This document shows, one piece after another, positions 1 to 8,503 of a stretch of 64,000 nucleotides of DNA. The position numbers and the translations under genes are program-made. The notes below the pieces were generated by a model that searched no databases, had not been told where the DNA came from, and was given only the letters and a program-made list of their open reading frames with translations. Numbering within the stretch: position 1 is the first letter of the stretch; every line of letters starts with the position of its first letter. Source of the DNA: Enorma phocaeensis (GTDB taxonomy: Bacteria > Actinomycetota > Coriobacteriia > Coriobacteriales > Coriobacteriaceae); the NCBI RefSeq assembly GCF_900186505.1, contig NZ_LT891969.1, forward strand, positions 577,496 to 641,495, written 5' to 3'.

Positions 1-415
1 ATCCCATCTCCCATACATCCAGCCTAGATTTGCTATTCAAATATCGAGCGAATGACTTCAGCTATCCGCTCGATGAAAATATGCATAGCATTATTTCAAA
101 TTTCGACAACTGGAACACGATTTGCGCGTTTCCTACCATCCAACCGCCCCACTCGGGAATCTTTTGTTCTTCGAATGGGCTCTCTCGCCCATTCGGCTAT
201 TATTTGCACATTCCCTCGCTATAACCTTCAAAAGTTGAGAAGCCTCTACCTGGGCATATGTAGATCAGCTGAGGCGAACGTCCCATTCGCCCATATTCTG
301 CATGCGTAAACTTACACAGATTTTGCTCGAGTGAAATGCAGGTGTCCACTCACCCAAGTTTTGCTAAGATTGCTTGCACCTCTCTCCCATGCATGCCCAA
401 GTATAAGGAGTATGC
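1..415. other. Gene-free, lower-GC upstream stretch
   Basis: I see no convincing gene here: the open frames are short, lack ribosome sites and have no recognisable product. The base composition is more AT-rich than the rest of the window. It contains a perfect 9-bp inverted repeat (arms 172-180 CGAATGGGC and 187-195 GCCCATTCG, loop of 6), followed by a mildly AT-rich run, which could be a terminator or an operator. The last 20 bases carry the ribosome site (AAGGAG near 403-410) of the next gene. Confidence 0.5.
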
Positions 416-1420
416 ATGAAAGCAACCTACTATCTAGTTTGCGGTCGAACTGCGCTTGCGATATACCGCTCGCAGGCGGATGGCGAGCGCCTCGCCAGGC
501 TGCTGCATCAAGAAGCGATGGGCGTGAGGGTGGCATCGCGTATGTTGCCTGAAGACGCTCGCCCGAAAGCGCCGGGAAAAAGAATCGCTTGCGCCCTATC
601 GGTAATGCTAGATACACCCCTACCTATAGAAGCGCTGGTCGTCGAACCAGCCTCTCGCCGACAGTCGGCGTATACGCGAACCATACTTGATAGCGATCCT
701 TTTCACGCGCTATCGTGTATCCACTTTGAGAACGATATTTTCGTCGCGAGCCCTGAGCTCGTGTACTACCAGCTAACAAGAGGTCGCGACATCGCTACTT
801 CGTGGATGCTCGGGTCGGAGCTGTGCGGGAGGTACGCGCTCGACTCCGATGCGAAGGACGGAATGCATGACCGACCGCCCCTGACAACACCGGAAGCGCT
901 CGATCGCTTTTTCGCGAGGTCTCATATGCCATGCAGCCATGCTGCCGGGAAGCGCATTCTACCGTATCTAAAAGCAGGCGCTCGATCTCCAAAAGAGGCG
1001 GAAATAGCAGCTTTGATGGCGCTTCCAAGACGCATGGGCGGACGCGGGATCCCAGGGGTCACCCTCAACCGCACCATCGCGCTTACGCCCGAAGCGGCGC
1101 GCGTTGCAAAGCGCTCCCATCTTGAAGGTGATGCCTACCTGGAAACCATTGACGAGAACGTTGAATACGACAGCGACGCCCACCATCTATCGCGAGAGGC
1201 CCATGAGCGCGATGAGCGCAAGGCGAACGCCCTAAGGATGATGGGCGTCAGCCTCACAACGATCACAGCAGGACAGCTAAACTCTTGGAGTGCAATCGAT
1301 GCGATCCTCGATGGATTGAGCCGGAAGGGCGGATTCCACAAACGGCTTGAAACACCTGATATCAAACAGGCGCAGCAACATCTTTGGCGCGAGCTGCTCT
1401 CAGGCCGCGCAAGGATATGA
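416..1420 (+). CDS. DUF559/Vsr-like endonuclease-fold protein
   Basis: A 334-residue soluble protein without signal peptide or membrane segments. Its C-terminal third follows the pattern of actinobacterial DUF559 (Vsr/PD-(D/E)XK nuclease fold) proteins: SPKEAE near residue 191, a region ending GIPGVTLNR, an acidic GDAYLET stretch, then VEYDSDAHH and RDERKANALRMMGVSLTTIT near residues 250-285. This matches the family's EYDGxxHH...RDxxRxxxLxxxGw signature. The N-terminal 180 residues are not recognised; in related proteins this part often resembles AbiEi-type antitoxin or transcription-factor modules. The ATG is preceded by AAGGAG at good spacing. The gene stands alone and converges on mntP. 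A nuclease or DNA-binding role is inferred from the fold only; the actual substrate is unknown. Confidence 0.7.
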   Translation: MKATYYLVCGRTALAIYRSQADGERLARLLHQEAMGVRVASRMLPEDARPKAPGKRIACALSVMLDTPLPIEALVVEPASRRQSAYTRTILDSDPFHALSCIHFENDIFVASPELVYYQLTRGRDIATSWMLGSELCGRYALDSDAKDGMHDRPPLTTPEALDRFFARSHMPCSHAAGKRILPYLKAGARSPKEAEIAALMALPRRMGGRGIPGVTLNRTIALTPEAARVAKRSHLEGDAYLETIDENVEYDSDAHHLSREAHERDERKANALRMMGVSLTTITAGQLNSWSAIDAILDGLSRKGGFHKRLETPDIKQAQQHLWRELLSGRARI

Positions 1421-1522
1421 CGCAGGAGGCTCGCCGTCGAGCAGGTCGCCGGCAAACAGGTACGCTGGAAGCGCATGCACGTCGGCGAGCTTCATTCCAT
1501 GATTCGGCGTATAAGTCGCACG

Positions 1523-2098
1523 CTAGCCAAGGAACGCTTTGAGACCGATCAAGATGAGCACGATACCACCCGCGACCTCTGAACGCGGACCGAAGTGCGC
1601 CCCGAGACGCCTGCCAATGAGGAGAACGACGCAGCAGCAAGCGAAGGTCGTGACACCGATAGCGGCACCATACAGGACGATGTTCGCCCCGGCGGCGGCA
1701 AGTGAAACGCCAACCACGAAGGCGTCTATCGACGTGGCGACCGCCTCAAGCATAATCGTCCCGTACGTGAGGCCCTGAGTTGGGCACTCCTCCGGCTCCC
1801 GCATCTCGCGAATAGCCTCGATGATCATCTTGCCGCCCACAAAAGCGAGAATCGAGAGGGAAACGATGCCCGCATAAGCTTCGATGAGCGGAGCGATGAG
1901 CGTTCCGCCGAAGAACCCTAAGATGGGCATGGCCATCTGGAAGACAGCGAACGCTATGGGCATGGCAAGTTTCTTGGAAGCCGGCATGTCAGGCTCGCAC
2001 AGTGAGTTGGAAAGCGTCACCGCCATGGCATCCATAGCGAGTGCGACTCCCAGAAGCAGGCTCTGAATAAGGTCAGCGCCAGTAAAAGAGAGATTCAT
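1523..2098 (-). CDS. mntP: Manganese efflux pump MntP
   Basis: A 191-residue, six-helix membrane protein of the MntP (DUF204) family, which exports Mn2+ from the cytoplasm. The two internally repeated halves each carry the family's aspartate motif: ALAMDAMAV near residues 20-28 and TSIDAFVVG near 120-128. Length matches the family. GGGGAGG lies about 11 nt before the ATG. The gene follows the degenerate PLP-fold gene by 117 nt. I looked for a yybP-ykoY manganese riboswitch in that gap and did not recognise its conserved GGGGAGUA core. The frame stays open for 40 more codons after the TAG stop (see findings). Confidence 0.9.
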   Translation of the reverse strand: MNLSFTGADLIQSLLLGVALAMDAMAVTLSNSLCEPDMPASKKLAMPIAFAVFQMAMPILGFFGGTLIAPLIEAYAGIVSLSILAFVGGKMIIEAIREMREPEECPTQGLTYGTIMLEAVATSIDAFVVGVSLAAAGANIVLYGAAIGVTTFACCCVVLLIGRRLGAHFGPRSEVAGGIVLILIGLKAFLG

Positions 2099-2214
2099 AT
2101 GCAGAGTTTCCTCCCCGAGTCCTTACGATGGGCCTGGGTACCCCGAAAGAGATATCAGCTCGTATAGAGTTGTCAGGTCGTCTACGAGGACGGCCGCCCT
2201 CTAGGGGCCCGCCA

Positions 2215-3369
2215 TCATGGCTGAGGAGGATTGCAGAACAGACGCAATGCCTGGTCGAGGCTATCGGTTACAGCAAGCGGATCGTCTAGTCCGGCATAGA
2301 TCCGCAGATAAGCCTGGTTGCCCGCCTTGATGCAAGTAACCGCGCTCATCGGTCGCCCATCTGCGACGTTCGGGCGAATTCCATCATAGAGTTCGATCAG
2401 GCGACGAGCCCTTCCCTCACACGAAGCGATCGGCGCGCCGGTCAGGCAGAAATCGACCACAGGGCCAAAACCATGCTCGAGCGTAACGGTGGCGACAGCA
2501 TGGTCGGAATGAGATGCGAGACCCGGATACCAGACATATCCTATACAGGGATGGCAGCTTAGATACGCAGCGATCGCGCGCGCTGAGTCCATCCGCTGCT
2601 GCATGGCTGCCGGGAGCGTGGCAAGGACGCTGGCGATGCGCGAGAGCTCGTCTTCGCCAAGCTGCATTGCACTTGTTGGATCTTCTGCCGGATCTCCCAA
2701 GCGAAATGCAAACAGACGATAGGCGTCCTCTGCCTCGGTATGGACGACGCGCCTGCGGCCTCGTCCGGAAACAGCAGGGGCGAGGCATACCGCATAGGTC
2801 TTCTCGAGGGTCGCTGAAGAGCAGCACGCGCCACCGCCGCCGACCGCCTCGAGGCAAATCTGGGCTCCCAAAGCCAGCGGCTTGCACGCAAACGACGTAG
2901 CTCGGGAGCAATCAACGATGAGGAGCGCCCCCACAGAGCGAGCGGCGCGCGAGAGAGCGCGTATATCGGGCACGGGAACGCCAGGAGCTCCGAGCATGTC
3001 CACGAACCAGAACAGTCGGGCGGAGCTCAAACCAGAGCCAAACGCATACGATGCCGGAGAGCCTTCTTTTGCAAGACCATCATCGCTGCAGGTAGAGAAA
3101 CGAGCGAGATAATCTGGGTCGCCCCATCCAGATTGGGCGAGAAACGCCTCGGGAGCGGAGTCGTCGACGACGGAAACGCTCCCCCACTTGAGCGCATCGG
3201 GAACAGAGCCCTCGCAAGCCGCTGTGAAAGCGACGAGATGGTCCTCGGGCCCGATGATCCCAAGCTTGGCGAGAAGATCGAGGGGACACATCGCACGCAC
3301 CAGCCAAGCCGCGCGAGCTCCGTGCGCACGCGCGATCTGCCCGGCAAGCTCAGCCTGTCGAGAAGCCAT
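2215..3369 (-). CDS. Degenerate Cys/Met-metabolism PLP-fold protein (lysine missing)
   Basis: A 384-residue protein resembling the cystathionine gamma-synthase/beta-lyase family (fold type I). Family landmarks are visible: a GARAAWLV... segment, VPDIRALSRAARSVGALLIVDCSRATSFACKPLALGA near residues 130-165, and a C-terminal AYLRIYAGLDDPLAVTDSLDQAL stretch matching the usual lvRlSvGiEdpedLi..L..AL. Where active members have S-x-T-K-Y-x-x-GH-S-D with the PLP-binding lysine, this protein reads EAVGGGGACCSS, so the lysine is replaced by glycine. The N-terminal YxRxxNPT motif is also absent. It is probably catalytically inactive as a transsulfuration enzyme, or a decaying gene. A complete homologue of the family (metY) lies at 49.5 kb. 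Confidence 0.65.
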   Translation of the reverse strand: MASRQAELAGQIARAHGARAAWLVRAMCPLDLLAKLGIIGPEDHLVAFTAACEGSVPDALKWGSVSVVDDSAPEAFLAQSGWGDPDYLARFSTCSDDGLAKEGSPASYAFGSGLSSARLFWFVDMLGAPGVPVPDIRALSRAARSVGALLIVDCSRATSFACKPLALGAQICLEAVGGGGACCSSATLEKTYAVCLAPAVSGRGRRRVVHTEAEDAYRLFAFRLGDPAEDPTSAMQLGEDELSRIASVLATLPAAMQQRMDSARAIAAYLSCHPCIGYVWYPGLASHSDHAVATVTLEHGFGPVVDFCLTGAPIASCEGRARRLIELYDGIRPNVADGRPMSAVTCIKAGNQAYLRIYAGLDDPLAVTDSLDQALRLFCNPPQP

Positions 3370-3480
3370 CTCGTTCCCCTCTCTCCCGTGAACTTTGAAG
3401 ATTATACCGGTAACCGGTCCTCTCGTACGCTGATTTGTCGTGTCAACGCATCATTACGGAAAGCATGAGCGTAAAGCGGC

Positions 3481-3517
3481 AAAAAAACTGGGGCGCGGCC
3501 CAGAACCGCACCCCAGT
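3481..3517 (-). terminator. Intrinsic terminator of thrS
   Basis: Reading the minus strand after thrS, ACTGGGG (3511-3517) pairs with CCCCAGT (3487-3493). The stem extends inward with GCGG/CCGC, and a run of seven T follows immediately. It lies 23 nt beyond the thrS stop. Confidence 0.85.
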
Positions 3518-3539
3518 CCAGAAATCGTTGGAACGCTGC

Positions 3540-5300
3540 CTAACGGCGCTCGGCGATCTCGGCCGTGACGTCGGCGATGAACTCGCCGAGGTCGCGCGTC
3601 ACCGTCTCGTTGGAGCGGTCGCGCACCGAGATGTTGCCTGCCTCGACCTCCTTCTCGCCGATGATGAGCATGTACGGCGGGCGGTCGATGTTGCGCGCCT
3701 CGCGGATCTTGTAGCCGATCTTCTCGTCGCGCTCGTCGAGGAGCGCGCGGATGCCAGCCGCCTCAAGCTGCTCGGTCACGCTGCGCGCGTACTCGCGGCT
3801 CTTCTCGGAAACGGGAAGGACCTTGACCTGGCAGGGAGCGAGCCAGGTGGGGAACTTGCCCTCGAAGTGCTCGATGAGGATGCCGATGAAGCGCTCGATG
3901 GAGCCGAAGCACACGCGGTGCAGCATGATGGGGCGCTTCTTGGAGCCGTCGGCGTCCACGTACTCCAGGTCGAAGTTCTGAGGCATCTGGAAGTCGAGCT
4001 GCACGGTGCCGCACTGCCAGGTGCGGCTCAGGCAGTCCTCCAGGTGGAAGTCGATCTTGGGGCCGTAGAAGGCGCCGTCGCCCTCGTTAATGACGTAGTC
4101 CTTGCCCAAGCGCTCGAGTGCCTCCTTGAGGCCGGCCTCAGCGCGCTCCCAGTCCTCGTCGGAGCCCATGGAGTCCTCGGGGCGCGTGGAGAGCTCGAGA
4201 TGGTAGGTGAAGCCGAACTTCTGGTACACGGAGTCGATGAGGTTCACCACGCCCACGATCTCGTCGGTGAGCTGCTCCGGCGTCACGAACAGGTGCGCGT
4301 CGTCCTGGTTGAAGCAGCGCACGCGGAAGAGGCCGTGGAGCGCGCCGCGCATCTCGTGGCGGTGCACGAGGCCGATCTCGCCGGCGCGGATGGGCAGCTC
4401 GCGGTAGCTGTGCGGGCGGCTCTTGTACACGAGCACGCCGCCCGGGCAGTTCATGGGCTTGATGCAGTACTCCTCGTCATCGATCACGGTGGAGTACATG
4501 TTGTCCTTGTAGTGGTCCCAGTGGCCCGAGGTCTCCCACAGGTGCTTGCTCATGATCTGCGGCGTGGAGATCTCCACATAGCCCGCCTTATGGTGGATCT
4601 CGCGCCAGTAGCTCAAGAGCTCGTTTTTGAGGATCATGCCGTTGGGCAGGAAGAACGGGAAGCCCGGAGCCTCGTCGCGCATCATGAAAAGATCCATCTC
4701 GCGCCCGATCTTGCGGTGGTCGCGGCGCTTGGCCTCCTCGAGCATCTTGAGATGCTGCTCGAGCTCGTCCTTCGTGGCGAACGCGGTGCCGTTCACGCGC
4801 GTGAGCATCTTGTTCGAGCTATCGGCCTTCCAGTAGGCACCGGACACGCCCGTGAGCTTGAAGGCCTTGAGCGCCTTGGTGTAGGTGAGATGCGGGCCCA
4901 CGCACATGTCGATGTACTCGCCCTGCTGGTAGAAGGTGATGCGGGCATCCTCAGGCAGGTCGCCGATGTGCTCGACCTTGTACTTCTCGCCCCGCTCCTC
5001 CATAAGGGCGATGGCCTCGGCGCGCGGCAGCTCGAACACGGAGAACTTGAGGTTCTCCTTCACGATACGGCGCATCTCGTCCTCGATGGCGGGCAGGTCG
5101 TCCTCGGAGAGGGTCATATCGCCCAGGTCGACATCGTAGTAGAAGCCGTTGTCGGTAGCGGGGCCGTAGGCGAAGTCCGCCTCGGGATACAGGCGCTTGA
5201 TGGCTTGCGCCATGATGTGGGCGGCGCTGTGGCGCACGACGTGCGTGACCTCCTCGGCCGGGCACTCGTCGATGTGGCCGTCGTTGTATAGAACCTTCAT
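3540..5300 (-). CDS. thrS: Threonyl-tRNA synthetase
   Basis: Class II aminoacyl-tRNA synthetase charging tRNA-Thr. At 586 residues it is shorter than the usual ~640 because the N-terminal TGS domain is essentially absent: the editing domain begins by residue 24 (RHSAAHIMAQAIKRLYP), with YDVDLGDMTLSEDDLP and the zinc/catalytic editing segment following. The catalytic core shows the class II motifs, including the MNCPGG segment, FRVRCFNQDDAHLF and the C-terminal HRVCFGSIERFIGILIEH. The anticodon-binding domain occupies the last ~110 residues (PVSEKSREYA..., YMLIIGEKEVE). No in-frame upstream start restores a TGS domain; a stop is met first. GAGGAG precedes the ATG. The gene has a hairpin-rich leader and its own strong terminator. 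Confidence 0.95.
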   Translation of the reverse strand: MKVLYNDGHIDECPAEEVTHVVRHSAAHIMAQAIKRLYPEADFAYGPATDNGFYYDVDLGDMTLSEDDLPAIEDEMRRIVKENLKFSVFELPRAEAIALMEERGEKYKVEHIGDLPEDARITFYQQGEYIDMCVGPHLTYTKALKAFKLTGVSGAYWKADSSNKMLTRVNGTAFATKDELEQHLKMLEEAKRRDHRKIGREMDLFMMRDEAPGFPFFLPNGMILKNELLSYWREIHHKAGYVEISTPQIMSKHLWETSGHWDHYKDNMYSTVIDDEEYCIKPMNCPGGVLVYKSRPHSYRELPIRAGEIGLVHRHEMRGALHGLFRVRCFNQDDAHLFVTPEQLTDEIVGVVNLIDSVYQKFGFTYHLELSTRPEDSMGSDEDWERAEAGLKEALERLGKDYVINEGDGAFYGPKIDFHLEDCLSRTWQCGTVQLDFQMPQNFDLEYVDADGSKKRPIMLHRVCFGSIERFIGILIEHFEGKFPTWLAPCQVKVLPVSEKSREYARSVTEQLEAAGIRALLDERDEKIGYKIREARNIDRPPYMLIIGEKEVEAGNISVRDRSNETVTRDLGEFIADVTAEIAERR

Positions 5301-5343
5301 GGACTGCTCCTCAAATATGAAGGCGGCACTAGGCCGCAGCTTA

Positions 5344-5379
5344 CAGCAAAAGCGCCCGAGCCCTCACGGGATCGAGCGC
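5344..5379 (-). promoter_or_regulatory. Terminator-like hairpin in the thrS leader
   Basis: On the minus strand, GCGCTCG...CCC gtga GGG...CGGGCGC forms a hairpin followed directly by TTTT, ending only about 44 nt before the thrS start. A second GC-rich hairpin (GGCGCCTG/CAGGCGCC, about 5391-5429) lies just upstream, and a TACAAT -10-like hexamer (5456-5461) lies before both. There is no room for a promoter between the terminator-like hairpin and the gene. This arrangement fits transcription attenuation, but I could not recognise a T-box core, so the mechanism is open. It could also be an inefficient terminator of the upstream gene. Confidence 0.5.
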
Positions 5380-5488
5380 ATGCGGCGCCTGCCCACGGCC
5401 GAAGGGCCGCCGGGAGGGACAGGCGCCTAGATAGTCTCGGTTCGCTTGCCGATGAATTGTAGACGGCGCATAGTCGAACCACTCCTCG

Positions 5489-5920
5489 TTACTGGATGTG
5501 CGTACGGCAATACGGGCACACCTTCCAGTGCGCGTCGAGCGGGCGATGACAGCCGGGGCAAACGTTGCGCACCTGCGTGTTGCACACGGGGCAGACGATG
5601 AAGTCCTTCTCGATCGGGCCGCCGCAGTTCGGGCAGCTTCCATACTGGGCAAGCTGACGCTCGCGCAGGGCGACATCGAGCTCCTGCTCCTCGCGATCGG
5701 TGAGGTACGAGCTCGGACGCAGCACGTTATAGGCGATGAGCCCGACGAACGGCAGCAGCGCGAGCAGGCCCCAAGCCCAGAAGAACTGCGAGCCACGACG
5801 CCGCGCGTCGATGAACACGTAAACGACCGAGAGGACGTAGAGCGCGGCGATGAATGCGATGAAGAGGTAGATGGCAAACATGAGCTGCGGAGACATGAGC
5901 TCCTGGATGTACTGCATCAT
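5489..5920 (-). CDS. Zinc-ribbon membrane protein
   Basis: A 143-residue protein with two N-terminal membrane segments (roughly residues 10-32, FAIYLFIAFIAALYVLSVVYVF, and 42-62, AWGLLALLPFVGLIAY). After a charged linker come a rubredoxin-like CPNCGGPIEKDFIVCPVC knuckle and a second CPGCHRPLDAHWKVCPYC knuckle, that is a double zinc ribbon (DZR) at the C-terminus facing the cytoplasm. I start it at the ATG-ATG pair where the hydrophobic N-terminus begins; a longer frame upstream lacks coding character. The role is unknown; such proteins are common, poorly characterised membrane-anchored zinc ribbons. It lies upstream of thrS on the same strand. Confidence 0.75.
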   Translation of the reverse strand: MMQYIQELMSPQLMFAIYLFIAFIAALYVLSVVYVFIDARRRGSQFFWAWGLLALLPFVGLIAYNVLRPSSYLTDREEQELDVALRERQLAQYGSCPNCGGPIEKDFIVCPVCNTQVRNVCPGCHRPLDAHWKVCPYCRTHIQ

Positions 5921-6183
5921 ACGGCATCGATACCTTTCCAGTCTCCGTATGCGAATCAAAGCTAAACCAGTTCGGTATTGTATACCGTCGATGCCCCAAC
6001 GCCAAAGACGACTTGCATAAAACCTGCTTGTGGCCGGCACGTCCATATTCCCGGCACACCTCATCGCTGCCCGATTGCCTCCCTGCCCGGCAGAAGATGA
6101 ACGAGACCGAACGCGGCGAACGCAGGCGGGCATGGTAAGGTTGAGCAGGCAAACGGACAGCCAGTTGTTTGAGAGGGGACACT

Positions 6184-7020
6184 ATGCTCGCAGACTTCCA
6201 TGTGCATTCGGAGTTCAGCGATGACTCGACCTACCCTGTGACAGACGTCTGTCGCGATGCCATCAAGCGCAATCTCGAAGAGATCTGCTTCACGGACCAC
6301 GTCGACTACGGCGTCAAGCCAGACAGCGATCACCCCGAGCTCGCCCACCTGATCGATGGGGTCCCCAGTATCAACGTCGACTATGACCGCTACTTCCCTA
6401 CCGTCGAAGCGGCGCGCGAGAAGTTCGCAGACGACCTCACGGTTCGGTGCGGACTCGAGCTCGGCGTGCAGACGCACACCATCGAACGCTACGAGCGGCT
6501 ACTGGACCGCTGGGGGGATCATCTTGACTTCGCCATCCTCTCTATCCATCAGGTAGGCGACCAGGAGTTCTGGGACGGCTCGTTCCAGGAAGGGCGCACG
6601 CAGGAAGCGTACAACGAAGCCTACTACCAGGAGCTCTTGGCGGTAGTCGAACGGTTCCATGGATACTCGATCCTAGGCCACCTCGACCTCATCAAGCGCT
6701 ACGACCCGGCGGGCATCTACCCCTTCGAGAAGACGCGCGACATCACGGCCGCGATCTTGGAGCGCATCATCGCGGATGGAAAGGGGATCGAGGTCAACAC
6801 CTCGTCGTTCCGCTACGGCCTACCCGACCTGCAACCCTGCACCGAGATCCTCGAGCTCTATCGCGACCTCGGCGGCACGATCGTAACCATAGGAAGCGAT
6901 TCGCACGAGCCCGACCACCTAGGGTCCTATATCGCCTACGTGCAGCGGCGCCTCTCGGCCCTTGACTTCAAGGCCTTCTGCACCTTCGAAGGCAAGGAGC
7001 CCCACTTCCACGAGCTCTAG
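6184..7020 (+). CDS. Histidinol-phosphatase (HisJ/PHP family)
   Basis: A 278-residue PHP-domain phosphoesterase. The metal-binding DFHVHSEFSDD motif opens the protein, followed by CFTDHVDYG near residue 45, an E near LELG, SIHQVGD near residue 120, GHLDLIKRY near residue 165, and the final SDSHEPDHLG near residue 245. This pattern matches HisJ-type histidinol-phosphatases, which dephosphorylate L-histidinol phosphate. No other histidine genes are in this window, so substrate assignment rests on family resemblance; a different phosphoester is possible. GAGAGGGG precedes the ATG at 6184. The 3' end overlaps the convergent folC stop by a few bases. Confidence 0.8.
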   Translation: MLADFHVHSEFSDDSTYPVTDVCRDAIKRNLEEICFTDHVDYGVKPDSDHPELAHLIDGVPSINVDYDRYFPTVEAAREKFADDLTVRCGLELGVQTHTIERYERLLDRWGDHLDFAILSIHQVGDQEFWDGSFQEGRTQEAYNEAYYQELLAVVERFHGYSILGHLDLIKRYDPAGIYPFEKTRDITAAILERIIADGKGIEVNTSSFRYGLPDLQPCTEILELYRDLGGTIVTIGSDSHEPDHLGSYIAYVQRRLSALDFKAFCTFEGKEPHFHEL

Positions 7021-8393
7021 CGGGCAAAAAGCCCAGCGACCTCGCCCGCGAGCGTGATGGTCCCCGCGACAGCCAGCGGCAACCCTTCTTCCGTCGCGAA
7101 GGACAGCGCATCCGCTACCGAAGCGAACGACGCCATGAGATCGCTCGCAGGCCGTCCCTCGCGCTCGAGCTCCTCGCTCACGGTACAAACGAGGTCTTCA
7201 GCGGTAAGCGTGCGAGGCGAGGTCGTCTGGCACACGATGATGCGAGGGAACTCCGGCACCAGCGCGCGTGCGATCCCCTGCGAATCCTTATCGGCGAGCG
7301 TCGCAAAGAGCAGCACCGGGCGAAGATCCCGAGTGGGTACGATCTGGGCGACCGACGAGATGAACGTCTCGCATGACTGGGGGTTATGGCAAGCATCGAT
7401 CAGCACGAGCGGGTCGGTTCGCACGATGTCGAAACGCCCCGGGGTGGGACATGCGGCAAGGCTCGACTCAAGGGCCACAGCGTCTAGCGAACGCTCGAGA
7501 TAGCATTCAGCAAGCGCCGCCGCGCAAGCGATGTTTTGCGCTTGATAGGAAGGCTTGGGGATAGAGATCTCATAGGTGCCGCGCGGAGCGGGGCACCTTA
7601 AGGTGAGCGAGCCGCCCAAGCGGTCCGGCTCGCGGACGATCTCGTGCGTTACGACGAACGGTTCGATGCCGCACGCTCGGCAGCGCTCATCCATGACGGG
7701 CTGGACTTCTGGATCATGCGTTCCCTCCCCCAACACGCAGAATCGTCCGGGTTGGATGACGGCAGCCTTCTCCGCCGCGATCTCGGCGAGCGTGTCACCT
7801 AAGATCCTCGTATGGTCGAGGCCTATGCCCGTCACCGCGACGACCACAGGGTGCGTGGCACTCGTAGCGTCCCAGCGCCCGCCCATACCAACCTCGAGCA
7901 CGGCCACGTCGACACCGGCCTCGGCAAACACCACGAGCGCGGCAACGGTCAAAAGGTCGAACGGCGTTATGGTGTAGAGCCCCTCGCCCGATTTCGTCCG
8001 GCGGGCGTTCACGCGCCTGCCTGCCTCAACCGCCGCGGAGACGCCATGCGCGAACGCGGCATCGGAGATGACGCGCCCGTCGACCTCCATGCGCTCGGGA
8101 TATCGCACGAGGTGGGGCGAGGTGTAAAGCGCCGTGCGCAGCCCCTCCCCGCGCAAGATCGCAGCGCAGAAGCGCACCGTCGAGCTTTTTCCATTCGTAC
8201 CCGCCACCTGTATCACGTCGAAGTGCTCATCGGGTCGCTCGAGCTCGTCAAGCATATCGATAACGGTCTCGAGCAGGGGGCCCGCATCGCCAGATATGAC
8301 TCCCGTATCCGCAGCGAGTCGAACCGCCTCGTCGAAGGGCAGCTCGGAAAACTCAAAGGGAACCGTGTAAGCGCTTGCATGGTAGCAGCTCAT
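7017..8393 (-). CDS. folC: Folylpolyglutamate/dihydrofolate synthase
   Basis: A Mur-ligase-family ATP-dependent ligase that adds glutamate to (di)hydro- or tetrahydrofolate in the cytoplasm. The P-loop GTNGKSSTV lies near residue 70, followed by TSPHLVRYPERMEVDG (the folate omega-loop region). The central AVLEVGMGGRWDATSATHPVVVAVTGIGLDHTRILG is diagnostic, and DACHNPQSCETF lies in the C-terminal ligase domain. Length (458 residues) is normal. I start at 8393, where AGAGAGG precedes the ATG; an upstream extension in frame lacks coding character. It fits functionally with the one-carbon genes at 10.6-16.4 kb. Confidence 0.93.
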   Translation of the reverse strand: MSCYHASAYTVPFEFSELPFDEAVRLAADTGVISGDAGPLLETVIDMLDELERPDEHFDVIQVAGTNGKSSTVRFCAAILRGEGLRTALYTSPHLVRYPERMEVDGRVISDAAFAHGVSAAVEAGRRVNARRTKSGEGLYTITPFDLLTVAALVVFAEAGVDVAVLEVGMGGRWDATSATHPVVVAVTGIGLDHTRILGDTLAEIAAEKAAVIQPGRFCVLGEGTHDPEVQPVMDERCRACGIEPFVVTHEIVREPDRLGGSLTLRCPAPRGTYEISIPKPSYQAQNIACAAALAECYLERSLDAVALESSLAACPTPGRFDIVRTDPLVLIDACHNPQSCETFISSVAQIVPTRDLRPVLLFATLADKDSQGIARALVPEFPRIIVCQTTSPRTLTAEDLVCTVSEELEREGRPASDLMASFASVADALSFATEEGLPLAVAGTITLAGEVAGLFAR

Positions 8394-8503
8394 AGCGACC
8401 TCTCTTCCTGATGGGCGCAGGCACGCATGACGACAACCGTCGATAGTAGCACGGCATGAAATGCCGTACGGAACGCATGGGTTAGCGCGTATAGCTTGCA
8501 CAT

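Noticed and set aside
52..309. 85-codon plus-strand frame at the window start
   Set aside because: No ribosome site, atypical composition for this genome, and crossed by a perfect hairpin.
2099..2214. Manganese (yybP-ykoY) riboswitch before mntP
   Set aside because: The conserved GGGGAGUA and paired core are not visible; the GGGGAGG there is the ribosome site.
3435..5291. A 618-codon plus-strand frame opposite thrS
   Set aside because: It is a frame shadow of the GC-rich thrS gene; the product is low-complexity (Leu/Val/His/Glu-rich) with no family resemblance, while thrS is certain.
5301..5488. Standard T-box riboswitch before thrS
   Set aside because: No AGGGUGGNACCGCG box or specifier stem was found, so I report only unexplained hairpins.
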